A stretch of 64,000 nucleotides of DNA from DATEPR01 sp036502345 (GTDB lineage: Bacteria; Actinomycetota; Actinomycetes; Mycobacteriales; Pseudonocardiaceae), in assembly GCA_036502345.1 (NCBI GenBank), contig DASXYT010000173.1, positions 9,644 through 73,643 of the forward strand. Reading direction: 5' to 3'. Below are positions 34,867-43,042 of this stretch, in pieces. Positions within the stretch are counted from its first letter, which is position 1. Every line of letters begins with the position of its first letter. Position numbers and translations under genes: made by a program. A model generated the notes under the pieces. That model was not told the origin of the DNA, made no database searches, and was given only the letters and a program-made list of their open reading frames with translations.

Positions 34867-36128
34867 GGCTTTGGCCCCCTAGCTGCGATGGCCTGCTGGT
34901 ACCGGTTGAGTGCCTTGGTCGCCGCTCGCAGGTCGCACGGAACGGTCCACAGCAGGTCGTAGGCCTCCTGGTACCGCGCGGCGATCTCGGCGTCCTCGGC
35001 CAGCCGCAGCTGGGCGGCCTTCACCCGGTATGCATCCAGCCTGCCACGCAGTTCGGCCCGGCGCCCGAGCAGGGCGTCCGCCGTGTCCCGCACGGCGATG
35101 GCCCGATCGGCGGCCTCGCTGGTCGCCGTGGCCAGCTCGGTGAGCGCCGTGGAGATCCGCGGCCAGTCATGCCGGGCGACCAGCGCGGACACGCCTGCCA
35201 GTTGCCGGCGCAGCGCCGGGGTGCCGTCCGGCACGGTCGCGATGGCGGGCAACGCGATCTTCTCCAGCACCCGGTCGTAGGCGGCCTGTGCCTTGGTCTC
35301 CTCGGCGACGACCGCGTCGATCGCCGCCTCCGCCCTGCCGACGCTCTGTTCCAGCTCGGCGCGAACTTCGGCCAGCGCATCCAGTTCGGTGCGTACCGAG
35401 GCCAGCCGGGCGGCCAGGTCGTCGCCCGCGGTCAGGTTCGGTGAGCCCGAGCCGGGTTCCCCCGCGTACAGCGAGAGCGGGTCGGCGAACGCTCGGGCAC
35501 GCAGTTCGGACACCTCGCCGCCGATGGCGTCCAGTTCGTTGAAGAGTGGGTGCCGGGCCTCGCCGAGACCGAGCGAGGCGGACAGCTCGCGTGCCTTGTC
35601 CAGCTGGTCGTCCAGTGGGTCGAGCAGCCGGACCGCGGCCGACCACACGTCGTCCGCCGCCACGACGACGTCGGACGCCTGCTGGTATGAGGTGTCCATG
35701 CCGGCGACCAGTTCGGCCAGTGTCATCCGGTGCGTGATCGACGTCGGGCCGGTGAGGTTGCGCCGCCCGAGCGGGATCTCCTCGGTGGCCAACTCGACGG
35801 CGCTGCCGCGCAGCAGGGTGGTCAACTCGGCCAGCTCGGCGGCACCGGGCCGGTTGCGCCGGGCCCGTACCTCGCGGGCCTTGGCCAACACCGACGTGTA
35901 CGAGCCGAACCGCTGGTACAGCAGCGCGATGTCGGCGCGGGCGGTCTGCCACCGCTGCTCGGTCCGGCCGGTGAGGGTGGCGCCCTGCAGGAAGGTGTAG
36001 CCGGGATGGGCCTCCAGCGCCACCAGCGCCTCGGCGATCCGGTCACCGTCCGTGGTCAACCGGTTCAGTTCCCGGTCGACCACGTCCTGACTGAGCACTG
36101 GCACGGGATTCGCCGCCATCGTCGGCAT
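34863..36128 (-). CDS. Hypothetical helical/coiled-coil protein
   Basis: This 421-residue protein is almost entirely alpha-helical with long heptad-like stretches rich in Ala, Leu, Glu and Arg (for example LASVRTELDALAEVRAEL). It has no signal peptide and no catalytic motif. The start may be 36128 or the in-frame ATG 36119. The stop overlaps the kinase start (ATGA), so the two products are made together. It is probably a structural partner or substrate of the kinase; I know of no named family. Confidence 0.7.
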   Translation of the reverse strand: MPTMAANPVPVLSQDVVDRELNRLTTDGDRIAEALVALEAHPGYTFLQGATLTGRTEQRWQTARADIALLYQRFGSYTSVLAKAREVRARRNRPGAAELAELTTLLRGSAVELATEEIPLGRRNLTGPTSITHRMTLAELVAGMDTSYQQASDVVVAADDVWSAAVRLLDPLDDQLDKARELSASLGLGEARHPLFNELDAIGGEVSELRARAFADPLSLYAGEPGSGSPNLTAGDDLAARLASVRTELDALAEVRAELEQSVGRAEAAIDAVVAEETKAQAAYDRVLEKIALPAIATVPDGTPALRRQLAGVSALVARHDWPRISTALTELATATSEAADRAIAVRDTADALLGRRAELRGRLDAYRVKAAQLRLAEDAEIAARYQEAYDLLWTVPCDLRAATKALNRYQQAIAARGPKP

Positions 36129-36217
36129 CACACACAGGTCCGGGCGCGGCTCATAAGGTCGGTTTTACCACCACAGCAGCCCTCACGGCGGCAAGATCAC
36201 GAGAAAGCGGTGGACGC

Positions 36218-36229
36218 GGTGACGTCACC
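36218..36229. promoter_or_regulatory. 12-bp perfect palindrome between membrane-protein and coiled-coil genes
   Basis: GGTGACGTCACC lies in the 107-bp gap, just after the stop of the small membrane-protein gene. Flanking GACG and CGTC extend the symmetry imperfectly. It could be an operator for the kinase operon or part of a terminator. Confidence 0.35.
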
Positions 36230-36235
36230 CGTCGC

Positions 36236-36652
36236 TCAGTTCTGTCCCGGCAAGCGCCACGAGTACGTCTGCGGCGGTTGCGGCGTCGCACAGTCCCCCG
36301 GCCCGCATTCGGTCCGCAGCCACGCCCTGGACATGACGTCGTGCCACGGTGACAGCACAACGGCGGTGCCGCCGATCAGCAGCGTGCCGACCAGGAGCAG
36401 TACCACCCCCGCGTGGTCGAACCGGTGCCACAACTCGGGCGCGACCAGCACGGTCAGGATGATCGCGGCGATCCAGACGAACACGTCCACCGGCACGCTG
36501 AGCACGCCGAGCGAATGCCACAGCCACGACCACCAGTAACGCATCGTGGCCACCAGTGCCCACGCGAGGCACGTCAGCCCGATCAGCCACCGAATCCTCG
36601 GCGGCCCGGCCGCCGTGCGTTCACCGACTCCCGATAATCCGTGCACGGCCAC
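36236..36652 (-). CDS. Small membrane protein, unknown function
   Basis: The protein has 138 residues. The GTG start was chosen because GGGAGGG lies 8 nt upstream. Three or so transmembrane helices are visible (IRWLIGLTCLAWALVATM, VDVFVWIAAIILTVLVA, AGVVLLLVGTLLIGGTAVVL), followed by a short Cys-containing extracytoplasmic tail (TECGPGDCATPQPP). The gene lies between the TPR-CHAT gene and the kinase operon on the same strand. No family is recognised; a membrane sensor or anchor for the signalling block is conceivable. Confidence 0.6.
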   Translation of the reverse strand: MAVHGLSGVGERTAAGPPRIRWLIGLTCLAWALVATMRYWWSWLWHSLGVLSVPVDVFVWIAAIILTVLVAPELWHRFDHAGVVLLLVGTLLIGGTAVVLSPWHDVMSRAWLRTECGPGDCATPQPPQTYSWRLPGQN

Positions 36653-36831
36653 GCTGCGCACCCTCCCACCGCCCCGACCACACTGCCCCCGACGAAGGTG
36701 GCGTAACCGCCACGCCGCCCCAGCATCGGTCAGTGAGGGGTCAACCCACAAGGCGGACAGTACGTTGCTTTTCGATCAGACTGCCGCGCTTCGGACAACA
36801 GAACAGGACATCCGGCGCAGTTTTCCGATAA

Positions 36832-39486
36832 TCAATCGGCAACCGAATCGAGCCTGCTGGCGCCCAGGCTGATGAACGGCCGCCGCAACGGGTCGACGGC
36901 CGTCGTCTCGGCGAGCGCGACGGCCGGTGGCGCACCGGCGGCCAGCCGCCGGTGGTAGTCCGTCATCGCCGCAGCGGCGGCGGCGTCACCGACCCTCGTC
37001 ACCGGCGCGGTCACCGTGCGGCAGCCGATCGCCAGCAACGCGCCCGCGAACCCCAACGCCTCGTCGCCCGGCCGGATACGGGCCAGCGCCAGTTCGCACG
37101 CCGCCAGCACCACGTGCTGCGGCGGCCTGGGCAGCCGGGCGATCTCGTGGGCGTGCAGTGCGCCGTCGGCCAGTTCGAGGCTGGAGAACAACGCGTTCTC
37201 CGGCTCGTGCGTGCCGTGCGCGGCCAGGTGCGCCAACCGGGCGCCGTCCAGCGCGGCGAGCACCTCCCGCACGCCGGCCCGGACGCCGTCCAACTGGACG
37301 GCGTCCGGGTAGGTCTCCCGTAGCCGACCGATCTCCGCCTCGGCGGCCCGCAGATCCGGACCGGCGGCCAGCACGATGCCACCAGGCTGTCGCGGGCTCG
37401 GCGTGCGCATCGCGGTCAGCCACGCCGTCGCGGACGGCGCCACCGACACCGGCCTGCCGTGCAGTGACGGCAGCGCGCCCCACGCCACCGCGTACAGGTC
37501 ACCGGTCGGCACGACGACGAGTTCCCGGTCACCGACGATGCCGGCCAACGGCCGCAGCAACTGCTCGTCCAGCCGGGCGGCCCGCAGCCGGGCCGAACTG
37601 GCCACGGCCTCGGCGATCGGGGGCAGCAGGTGGTCCGGCGACAGCGCGTCCAGGTCCGCGCGCATCTCCCTGGCCGCGTTCACCGCGTCGGCGGCCCTGC
37701 CGAGGCGGACCAGCCTGGCCCTGCCCTCGGCCACGGCGACGGCGGCGATCTGCTGGCCGGACACCACGAAACTGAGCAGCACCCGGTCGCCGAGTTGCTG
37801 GGCGACGTCGTCGAGGGAGGCGATCGGCCGCGACCGCCCCCACGGGCCGTCCCGCCAACCCAGCCGCATGACCTCGCGCTGCAGGGTGGCGAGCCGGGTG
37901 TTCAGCTCGGTCAGCCGCCCGCCCGCCAACCTGGCCTGCTGTACCTCCTTGCTGAGCATCCGGTACTCCTGCACGCGCTCGGTCAGCTCAGGATCGTCCA
38001 GCGCGGGCAGTGGCTCGTAGCGATAGATCTGCGCCCGGGTGCGCTCCAGCCAGGTGAACAGCCTGCGGGTCGCGGATCTGGGCTGTTCCAGCACCAGCCG
38101 CACGGCGAGCTCGCCGAGTTCCCTGCCGTGCACGGCGGTGCCGCTGACCAGCTCCAGGCCGCCCATCCGGTCGCGCATCCTGGACAGCTCGGCAAGGCCG
38201 CCGCTGGCCTGGGCGAAGGCGACCCGCCGCCGACCGCTCGCCGCGGCGAGTTCCGCCCTGCACAGCCGAAGCAGCATCCGGTGGTCCACCGGGGTCACCC
38301 GCCTCGGCGCGGGCACGAGCGTCAACTGTTCGGCAGCGGCGTCGATCGCGCCACGCCGGACCATCAGCCGCACGGCCAGCATCCTGGCCACCGCCGCCTC
38401 GTCGATCAGCGGCACGTCGGCCAGTTCCGCCGCGAGCGCGAGGGCGCGCTCCGGCAGTGCCGCCGGCACCTTGCCGCGTTCCAGCGCTTCGACAGCCTCG
38501 GACCGCAGCCGGATCAGCGCCGCGATCGCCGCCCACGCCCGGTTGCCCCGGCGGCGGAACCGCTGCCGGGCCGAACTGGCGAACTTCCTGGCGGTCGCGT
38601 GGTCACCGTCCACCAGCGCCGCCGACGCCCTGGTCACCTCGGCGGCGGCCAGGTTGCGCTGGTCCTTGTTCCGCAGCATCTGCGGCAGCGCCTCGTCCAG
38701 GTGCCGGGCGGCCTCCTCGGCCAGACCGGCGGCCAGCAGCGCGTCCGCCTGCGCGATCCGCAGTTGCGGCACGATGCTCGGGTCGAGTTCGGCGAAGGTG
38801 TGGTCGGCGTCCCGGTAGTGCCGCAGGGCGCGCGGGATGTCGTTCACCCGCCACGCGACGAAACCGAGATTGTGGTGTGCCTTGGCGGCCAGCATGCCCA
38901 GCCGGGCGTCGTCGACGCCGGCCGACATGGCGTCCTCGGCCACCTCGATGCTGCGCCGCAGATCCCGCAGTGCCTGTGCGGGCCTGCCGGCCTGGGAGTT
39001 GGCCAGTCCCCTGTTCATCAGGTTCGACCCGAGCGCGAACGGGTCGGGAAATCCTTGCGCCGTGGCCCTGTCGCTCACCACGACGGCCCGGTCGAGCATC
39101 TCGACGCTCTCGTCGAAGCGGCCGACCCGCATCAGCAGCAGGCCGTGCTGGGCCTCGATGGTGGCGTCGAGTTGGGCGCGCACCCTCGGCTCCGGCACTC
39201 CCGGCAGAACGGTGCCGGCGGTCCGCAGGTGCTCGACACCGTTGTCGAAACCGCGTTCCTCGGCATCGCTGTAGGCGAGGCTGATCAGGATGCGCACCCG
39301 CAACTCGGGGTCGACGTCATCGCCCAGCAGCCGCAGTGCCTTGCGCAGCAGCAGCACCGCCTCGTGCGGGCGAAACGCGTTCATCGCCTGCCGGGCGGAC
39401 TGGTAGAACCTGTCGGCCCGCAGCCGCAGTGCCTCGGGGTCCGCGCGTCGAACACGCGAATGTTCCGAGGTGTGGGAGGCCGGCAC
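36832..39486 (-). CDS. TPR-CHAT protein (caspase-like protease domain)
   Basis: The protein has 884 residues. Residues ~15-480 are tandem TPR-like helix pairs (for example NLMNRGLANSQAGRPAQAL). The C-terminal ~330 residues are a CHAT domain, a clan CD peptidase fold related to caspases and separase. The expected catalytic dyad is present: His757 in LAHLAAHG and Cys797 in VVLAACELA. Known bacterial TPR-CHAT proteins cleave a specific partner when activated. It has a GTG start with little upstream ribosome-binding signal. It follows a sigma factor gene and its overlapping partner gene, 73 bp upstream, which are natural candidate partners. Confidence 0.88.
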   Translation of the reverse strand: MPASHTSEHSRVRRADPEALRLRADRFYQSARQAMNAFRPHEAVLLLRKALRLLGDDVDPELRVRILISLAYSDAEERGFDNGVEHLRTAGTVLPGVPEPRVRAQLDATIEAQHGLLLMRVGRFDESVEMLDRAVVVSDRATAQGFPDPFALGSNLMNRGLANSQAGRPAQALRDLRRSIEVAEDAMSAGVDDARLGMLAAKAHHNLGFVAWRVNDIPRALRHYRDADHTFAELDPSIVPQLRIAQADALLAAGLAEEAARHLDEALPQMLRNKDQRNLAAAEVTRASAALVDGDHATARKFASSARQRFRRRGNRAWAAIAALIRLRSEAVEALERGKVPAALPERALALAAELADVPLIDEAAVARMLAVRLMVRRGAIDAAAEQLTLVPAPRRVTPVDHRMLLRLCRAELAAASGRRRVAFAQASGGLAELSRMRDRMGGLELVSGTAVHGRELGELAVRLVLEQPRSATRRLFTWLERTRAQIYRYEPLPALDDPELTERVQEYRMLSKEVQQARLAGGRLTELNTRLATLQREVMRLGWRDGPWGRSRPIASLDDVAQQLGDRVLLSFVVSGQQIAAVAVAEGRARLVRLGRAADAVNAAREMRADLDALSPDHLLPPIAEAVASSARLRAARLDEQLLRPLAGIVGDRELVVVPTGDLYAVAWGALPSLHGRPVSVAPSATAWLTAMRTPSPRQPGGIVLAAGPDLRAAEAEIGRLRETYPDAVQLDGVRAGVREVLAALDGARLAHLAAHGTHEPENALFSSLELADGALHAHEIARLPRPPQHVVLAACELALARIRPGDEALGFAGALLAIGCRTVTAPVTRVGDAAAAAAMTDYHRRLAAGAPPAVALAETTAVDPLRRPFISLGASRLDSVAD

Positions 39487-39559
39487 GCACCTATATCACC
39501 ACACGCCCACCGGGTGGCGGTGTCCACCCGTCGAGCGATCAACTGTTAACTCTGACGGC

Positions 39560-40081
39560 CTACAGCACGATCGTCGGTGTCACGACGGTCCGGGCACGTT
39601 GCCCGTCCCGGTCGGCAAGGTGCACCACGATCTGGGTAATCCCCTTGGGTACGTCCTCCAAGGCGAACCGGCCGCCGTCATCGGCGCTCGTGGTGGTCGG
39701 CTCGTGGTCGTGCACCCGCACCTCGACGGTGTGCGGACCACCGGGCACGAGCCACCCGTCGAACCGGTTGCCGTTGATGCCCGGCGTCACGCTGACCATC
39801 ACGGTCAGGTCGCCGACGGTGAACGTGATCGTGTCCGGTGCCGCGGAGCCGCGCACGCCGACCAGTCGGTCGTCCCGCTGCCACTGCGCCACCTCGAACT
39901 CGAGGTCGTCCAACTCGAGCGCGAACTGGATGCGGGCGGTCATGCCGTCCGGGACCGGGTCGGCGAGTTCCAGGACCGTGGCCAGTTCGGCGAGCAGTCG
40001 CTCGTCCTCCTCGGACAGGCCGAGGTCCACCGGATCGCCGCCGGCCGCTGGGTGCCCGGACGGGCGATCGGTCGGACTCAC
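39560..40081 (-). CDS. Sigma-factor-linked protein with C-terminal transthyretin/carboxypeptidase-regulatory-like domain
   Basis: The protein has 173 residues. The GTG start overlaps the sigma factor stop (GTGA). Residues ~1-30 are flexible. About 30-75 are acidic helices (SEEDERLLAELATVLEL, then ALELDDLEFEVAQW). The rest is beta-rich and ends in a DDGGRFALEDVPKG segment like carboxypeptidase-regulatory Ig folds. There is no transmembrane helix and no HxxxCxxC zinc motif of classical anti-sigma factors. Tight coupling with the sigma factor suggests a sigma-binding regulator; the downstream TPR-CHAT protein suggests it might be a cleavable one. Both points are inference. Confidence 0.7.
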   Translation of the reverse strand: MSPTDRPSGHPAAGGDPVDLGLSEEDERLLAELATVLELADPVPDGMTARIQFALELDDLEFEVAQWQRDDRLVGVRGSAAPDTITFTVGDLTVMVSVTPGINGNRFDGWLVPGGPHTVEVRVHDHEPTTTSADDGGRFALEDVPKGITQIVVHLADRDGQRARTVVTPTIVL

Positions 40082-40686
40082 GACGTGCCTCCTTCTTCGG
40101 TTGTCAGAAAGTCGCGGAGAGTGCTGATACATCGGCCGCGGGTCGGGCCGATGCTGCCGCGCGGCATCCGCATTTCCTTGGCCACGTGGTCGTACTCGGC
40201 CCGGCCGGAGAGGACGGTCATCCGCAGCAGGTCCTGGCACCGCTGCGACAGTTGGTTGAACGCCCGCCACAACGCCCGGTTCCGGTCGGTGCGCAGGGCT
40301 TCTTCCTCGGGCAGGCCGTCGGCGCTGAGCAGTCGCTCCGACGTGTCGTCGTCGAGCGGGTCGACCCGGTCGGTCTGGTTGACGCTGCGGGACGCCTCGC
40401 GCCGGGTCGTGGTGATCAGCCAACTGGCCAGTGCCTGTGGCTCGGCGACCGAGTGCAGCTTGCGCAGCAACGTCATCCACACGGTCTGCACGACGTCCTC
40501 GGCCAGGGCCGGATCCAGCACCTGCCGGCGCGCCACGCTCCACACCAGCGGGTTGAGGTCGACCACCAACGCGTTGAGCGCCTCCCGGTCACCTGCCCGG
40601 GCGGCGATCAGGCAGGCCGCGTGGCGTGGATACCCGGTCAGCTCCCACCAGGGAGCGTCCTCGGTGATCGTCTGCCCGTTGCTCAT
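40078..40686 (-). CDS. ECF-type RNA polymerase sigma factor
   Basis: The protein has 202 residues. ATG 40686 has AGGAG 7 nt upstream. Region 2 (PLVWSVARRQV to AEDVVQTVWMTLLRKL, with the acidic/aromatic core-binding and -10 recognition helices) and region 4 (LSQRCQDLLRMTVLSGRAEYDHVAKEM) are clear. It lacks region 3, as ECF sigma factors do. It overlaps its partner gene by 4 bp and leads an operon including the TPR-CHAT gene. Upstream on the same strand (about 40854-40879) a GTGAAC, then after 14 nt GGTATCC, looks like an ECF-style promoter and could allow autoregulation; this is weak evidence. Confidence 0.87.
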   Translation of the reverse strand: MSNGQTITEDAPWWELTGYPRHAACLIAARAGDREALNALVVDLNPLVWSVARRQVLDPALAEDVVQTVWMTLLRKLHSVAEPQALASWLITTTRREASRSVNQTDRVDPLDDDTSERLLSADGLPEEEALRTDRNRALWRAFNQLSQRCQDLLRMTVLSGRAEYDHVAKEMRMPRGSIGPTRGRCISTLRDFLTTEEGGTS

Positions 40687-40926
40687 CCCCGAACTCCTGT
40701 CCCAAGGCACATCGTCATCGCGTTGCGGACGCTGCTGTGCGCGCACGCCCAGCCGGGATCCTGCCGCCTGGTGCACGCCGGCGTGCATGACCCACCTCCG
40801 CGTCCTCTCGATGCCAGAGCCGGACGAGAGACAGGAGCGCCGACGGCGGCACTGGATACCCGCGAAAAGCCTAGTTCACTCGAATGGATTAATACGGCGT
40901 GGCGGACACGTGGCCGCCACGTACTG

Positions 40927-40962
40927 CGATGGGCCGGGAGGTTGTCACCTCCCGGCCCATCG
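40927..40962 (-). terminator. Perfect 16-bp stem-loop after the repeat-protein gene
   Basis: CGATGGGCCGGGAGGT and ACCTCCCGGCCCATCG pair perfectly around a 4-nt loop, 9 nt downstream of the repeat-protein stop codon. It should insulate that gene from the sigma factor operon. No U-tract follows on either strand. Confidence 0.8.
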
Positions 40963-40971
40963 TCCCCTCGG

Positions 40972-41316
40972 TCACGCCTGGACGTCGGTCCGCTCGACAT
41001 GCGCACTGGGCATGCTGCCGTCGTGCGGCTGCACCCCGACGCCGTTCTCGACGTGGGCACTGGGCATGCTGCCGTCATGCGGCTGTACACCGATCGCGGG
41101 TTCGGTGTGCGCGCTCGGCATGCTGCCGTCATGTGGCTGCAGGCCGATCGCCGGTTCGGTGTGGGCACTGGGCATGCTGCCGTCATGTGGCTGCAGGCCA
41201 GTCGCCGGTTCGGTGTGCGCGCTGGGCATGCTGCCATCCAGCGGTCGCACCCCGTTGTTCGTGGTGTCGGTGGTGCTCGGGTCCGGTTCGACACCGGTGT
41301 CAGCGCTGGTGCTCAT
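40972..41316 (-). CDS. Small protein of five tandem 18-residue repeats
   Basis: The protein has 114 residues. Residues 1-21 are a Ser/Thr/Asp-rich leader without hydrophobic character. Residues 22-111 are five 18-residue units with consensus GVQPHDGSMPSAHTEPAI; DGSMPSAH is invariant in all five. The last unit ends in ERTDVQA. There is no Cys, no Lys, no membrane segment and no signal peptide. ATG 41316 has GGGGG 6 nt upstream; ATG 41322 is possible. Between it and the sigma factor lies a strong terminator. I know no family. It could be a repeat-type peptide precursor or a multivalent binding partner or substrate of the nearby signalling proteins; function is unknown. Confidence 0.7.
   Translation of the reverse strand: MSTSADTGVEPDPSTTDTTNNGVRPLDGSMPSAHTEPATGLQPHDGSMPSAHTEPAIGLQPHDGSMPSAHTEPAIGVQPHDGSMPSAHVENGVGVQPHDGSMPSAHVERTDVQA
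40984..41253 (-). repeat. Five 54-bp tandem repeats encoding the 18-residue units
   Basis: GGCATGCTGCC recurs at exact 54-bp steps (about 41009, 41063, 41117, 41171, 41225). Units 2 and 3 are nearly identical at the DNA level; the outer ones differ by base changes that mostly conserve the protein. Repeat length divisible by 3 fits a coding origin. Confidence 0.93.
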
Positions 41317-41530
41317 CTCCATCCCCCATCTGCCATGTGTTGACAATGAGTAGCAATCGACTGGGTCAGGTGACCCGTATGGCGCACTGCTCAGTCTGAT
41401 CCACGTCGCAGCGTGACCACCATGCCGCATATGCCAGCAGATGGATGAACAAACCAGCAGCAGTACACTCGATCGGAGTAAACACCCTTAATCGAGAAAC
41501 TTTCTCGCACCTGCGCGGATTCGATTAGGC

Positions 41531-41579
41531 GGAGGGCCATCCCCTTTGCACCCCCAGGTAGCAAAGGGGACGGCCCTCC
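41531..41579. terminator. Long stem-loop, 19-bp arms with one mismatch
   Basis: GGAGGGCCATCCCCTTTGC pairs with GCAAAGGGGACGGCCCTCC, 18 of 19 positions matching, around an 11-nt loop. It lies about 215 bp upstream of the repeat-protein gene in noncoding DNA. It may be a terminator for an unseen transcript, part of a small RNA, or a protein-binding site. Confidence 0.5.
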
Positions 41580-41844
41580 TACCGCGATGCGCCGACTCCC
41601 CCGGCGAGCGATCCGATCCCCCATGCCGGACCATCGCCGAGCCCCCTTGGCCATCGCATCGTGGCTGCCTCCGGTACGGCGATGCAGCCAACACGAAGAA
41701 GGAGCGGGGCAGGTCGGGCCCAGATACCTGACAGCTCCGGACTTTTCGACCGCGACCACGCCCTTGGTCGGTGACCAGCGAATTTGCTCGCACAACGGGA
41801 CGCGGCGCAGACCAAGATCACCCGATTAGCTCAATCCAATCGAT

Positions 41845-41867
41845 GACAACCACTGTCAGTGGTTGTC
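41845..41867. promoter_or_regulatory. Perfect 11-bp-arm palindrome
   Basis: GACAACCACTG and CAGTGGTTGTC flank a single T. This near-continuous dyad is too compact for a normal stem-loop terminator and looks like a dimeric regulator's operator. It is 172 bp upstream of the secreted-protein gene. Confidence 0.5.
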
Positions 41868-42039
41868 GGCATGGGGTTCGGGACAGACGCCGTGCTCAGC
41901 GCGATGGACCCCCGTCGTCCCGCTATCCCCCACACGTGGCGATCTGCGTACGGATCTGACCCACCGTGGCGATGAGCAGGCTGGCGGTCGTTACCTACCG
42001 CAGCCATCGCACTACTCGAACCCGAAAGGACGACCCTTC

Positions 42040-42984
42040 GTGAAAACGCTCAAGAAGGCCGCGATCGTCGTCGCCGGACTCGGACTCGCAGGCGGGCTCG
42101 CTTTCGGTGGTGTCGCCTCGGCGGCCTTACCGACGCCCGTCGCGGCCAATGTCGTCGCGATCCCGCTGACCAGGATCGTGAACGTCCCCGGCGACGGGCT
42201 GACCAACGGCGGTACCGTCAGCGTGCAGGTCGCCGGTACGCACGGCATTCCGGTCAACGCCACGGCGGTGGAAGGTCTGCTCAGCGTCTACGAGGACACC
42301 GGCGTCAGCCGACTGTCCGTGGAGACGGACGGCACCGGCGCGCCCGGCACACCCACCGTCATCGGCGGCCGAACCACCACCGCACAGCCCAGCGGCGCCG
42401 GCGAGGCGTTCCACGTCGCGCTCAGCACGACCGGCAAGCTCGCCGTGCACAACGTCGGCGCGGCAACCCGGTTCCTGCTGGCCGTCAGCGGCTACGACAT
42501 CCCCACCAGCACCTGCCAGAGCAGCCTGTTCACCATCACCCCGCAAACCGTCACCCTGCACAACGTCGGCGGCAGCATCCGGACCGGCGCGACGGACGCC
42601 GGCAGTGTGCAGTTGCCTGCCGGTACCTACGACACGCGTGTCCTGGGCAACTTCTTCGGCCTGAACAACACCGATGACGCCGCGTTCGCCGGGCACCAGT
42701 TGTTCGGCACGATGGTCCTGGTCAAGGGGCCCGCGATCCTGCCCGACTTCTCCAACGACATCACCGACGGCGGCCACCTGATCGACCAGGCCGACAGCGC
42801 CACGCTGACCGTCGACCCGACCACCCAGGTGAGCACGTTCCTCACGCTCACCGAATCCACCGAGATCCACGTCATGTTCTTCGCCGCGCTGGACAACAGC
42901 GGCGCGACCGGCACCGTCGGCCAGCCCGGCGAGGGCGCTGTCACCGCCGCCGTCCAGTCGGCGCAGTTCCGCTCCGTCTGCTGA
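42040..42984 (+). CDS. Secreted protein of unknown function
   Basis: The protein has 314 residues. The GTG start follows AAAGGA by about 10 nt. Residues 1-29 are a signal peptide: KTLKKAA, then a hydrophobic core, ending in VASA-A. The mature part is beta-rich with Thr, Gly and Val, like a beta-sandwich, and contains two cysteines far apart (in TSTCQSS and the terminal SVC) that may form a disulfide. I recognise no catalytic motif. It is followed by the TetR regulator after a putative operator. Confidence 0.7.
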   Translation: MKTLKKAAIVVAGLGLAGGLAFGGVASAALPTPVAANVVAIPLTRIVNVPGDGLTNGGTVSVQVAGTHGIPVNATAVEGLLSVYEDTGVSRLSVETDGTGAPGTPTVIGGRTTTAQPSGAGEAFHVALSTTGKLAVHNVGAATRFLLAVSGYDIPTSTCQSSLFTITPQTVTLHNVGGSIRTGATDAGSVQLPAGTYDTRVLGNFFGLNNTDDAAFAGHQLFGTMVLVKGPAILPDFSNDITDGGHLIDQADSATLTVDPTTQVSTFLTLTESTEIHVMFFAALDNSGATGTVGQPGEGAVTAAVQSAQFRSVC

Positions 42985-42990
42985 CGACCC

Positions 42991-43034
42991 GTCCTTACTC
43001 GGGTGAGGTACTGTTTACTCATCCGAGTAAGGAC
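42991..43034. promoter_or_regulatory. Inverted repeat/operator upstream of TetR gene
   Basis: GTCCTTACTCGGGTGA and TCATCCGAGTAAGGAC are 16-bp arms with one mismatch around a 12-bp spacer. The right half is itself a palindrome, TTACTC-ATCC-GAGTAA (43015-43030); the left half is similar. The block ends 8 bp before the TetR ATG, a typical autoregulatory operator position. It could also act as the terminator of the upstream gene. Confidence 0.65.
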
Positions 43035-43042
43035 GGTCGGCG

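Larger units (their letters stand above)
41317..42039. other. Intergenic region, 723 bp, with two strong inverted repeats
   Basis: No convincing gene is present; short frames on both strands lack ribosome-binding sites and family signs. The region is less GC-rich than its surroundings near 41360-41530. It contains a long hairpin at 41531-41579 and a perfect 23-bp palindrome at 41845-41867, annotated separately. It also carries the promoter of the secreted protein on its right side and that of the repeat protein on its left. Confidence 0.5.

Noticed and set aside
28817..36128. A vWA-MoxR-type ternary conflict system
   Set aside because: No MoxR or other AAA+ ATPase gene occurs among the vWA, kinase and CHAT genes, so the defined system is incomplete; the resemblance is limited to shared domains.
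36832..40686. A true type III-E CRISPR (Craspase) locus
   Set aside because: There is no gRAMP/Cas7-11 effector, no repeat-spacer array and no Cas1; only the TPR-CHAT plus sigma theme is shared.
40984..41253. CRISPR array at the 54-bp repeats
   Set aside because: Repeats are directly adjacent without unique spacers, and no cas gene is present; they are coding repeats.
40899..41399. Plus-strand frames through the 54-bp repeats
   Set aside because: They are Cys/Arg/His-rich and lack a ribosome-binding site. The minus-strand frame has balanced composition, a good start and a terminator right after its stop.
41391..41795. Possible minus-strand gene between the repeat protein and the secreted protein
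   Set aside because: It runs through the strong hairpin at 41531-41579, has no ribosome-binding site, and its composition is unlike a real protein.
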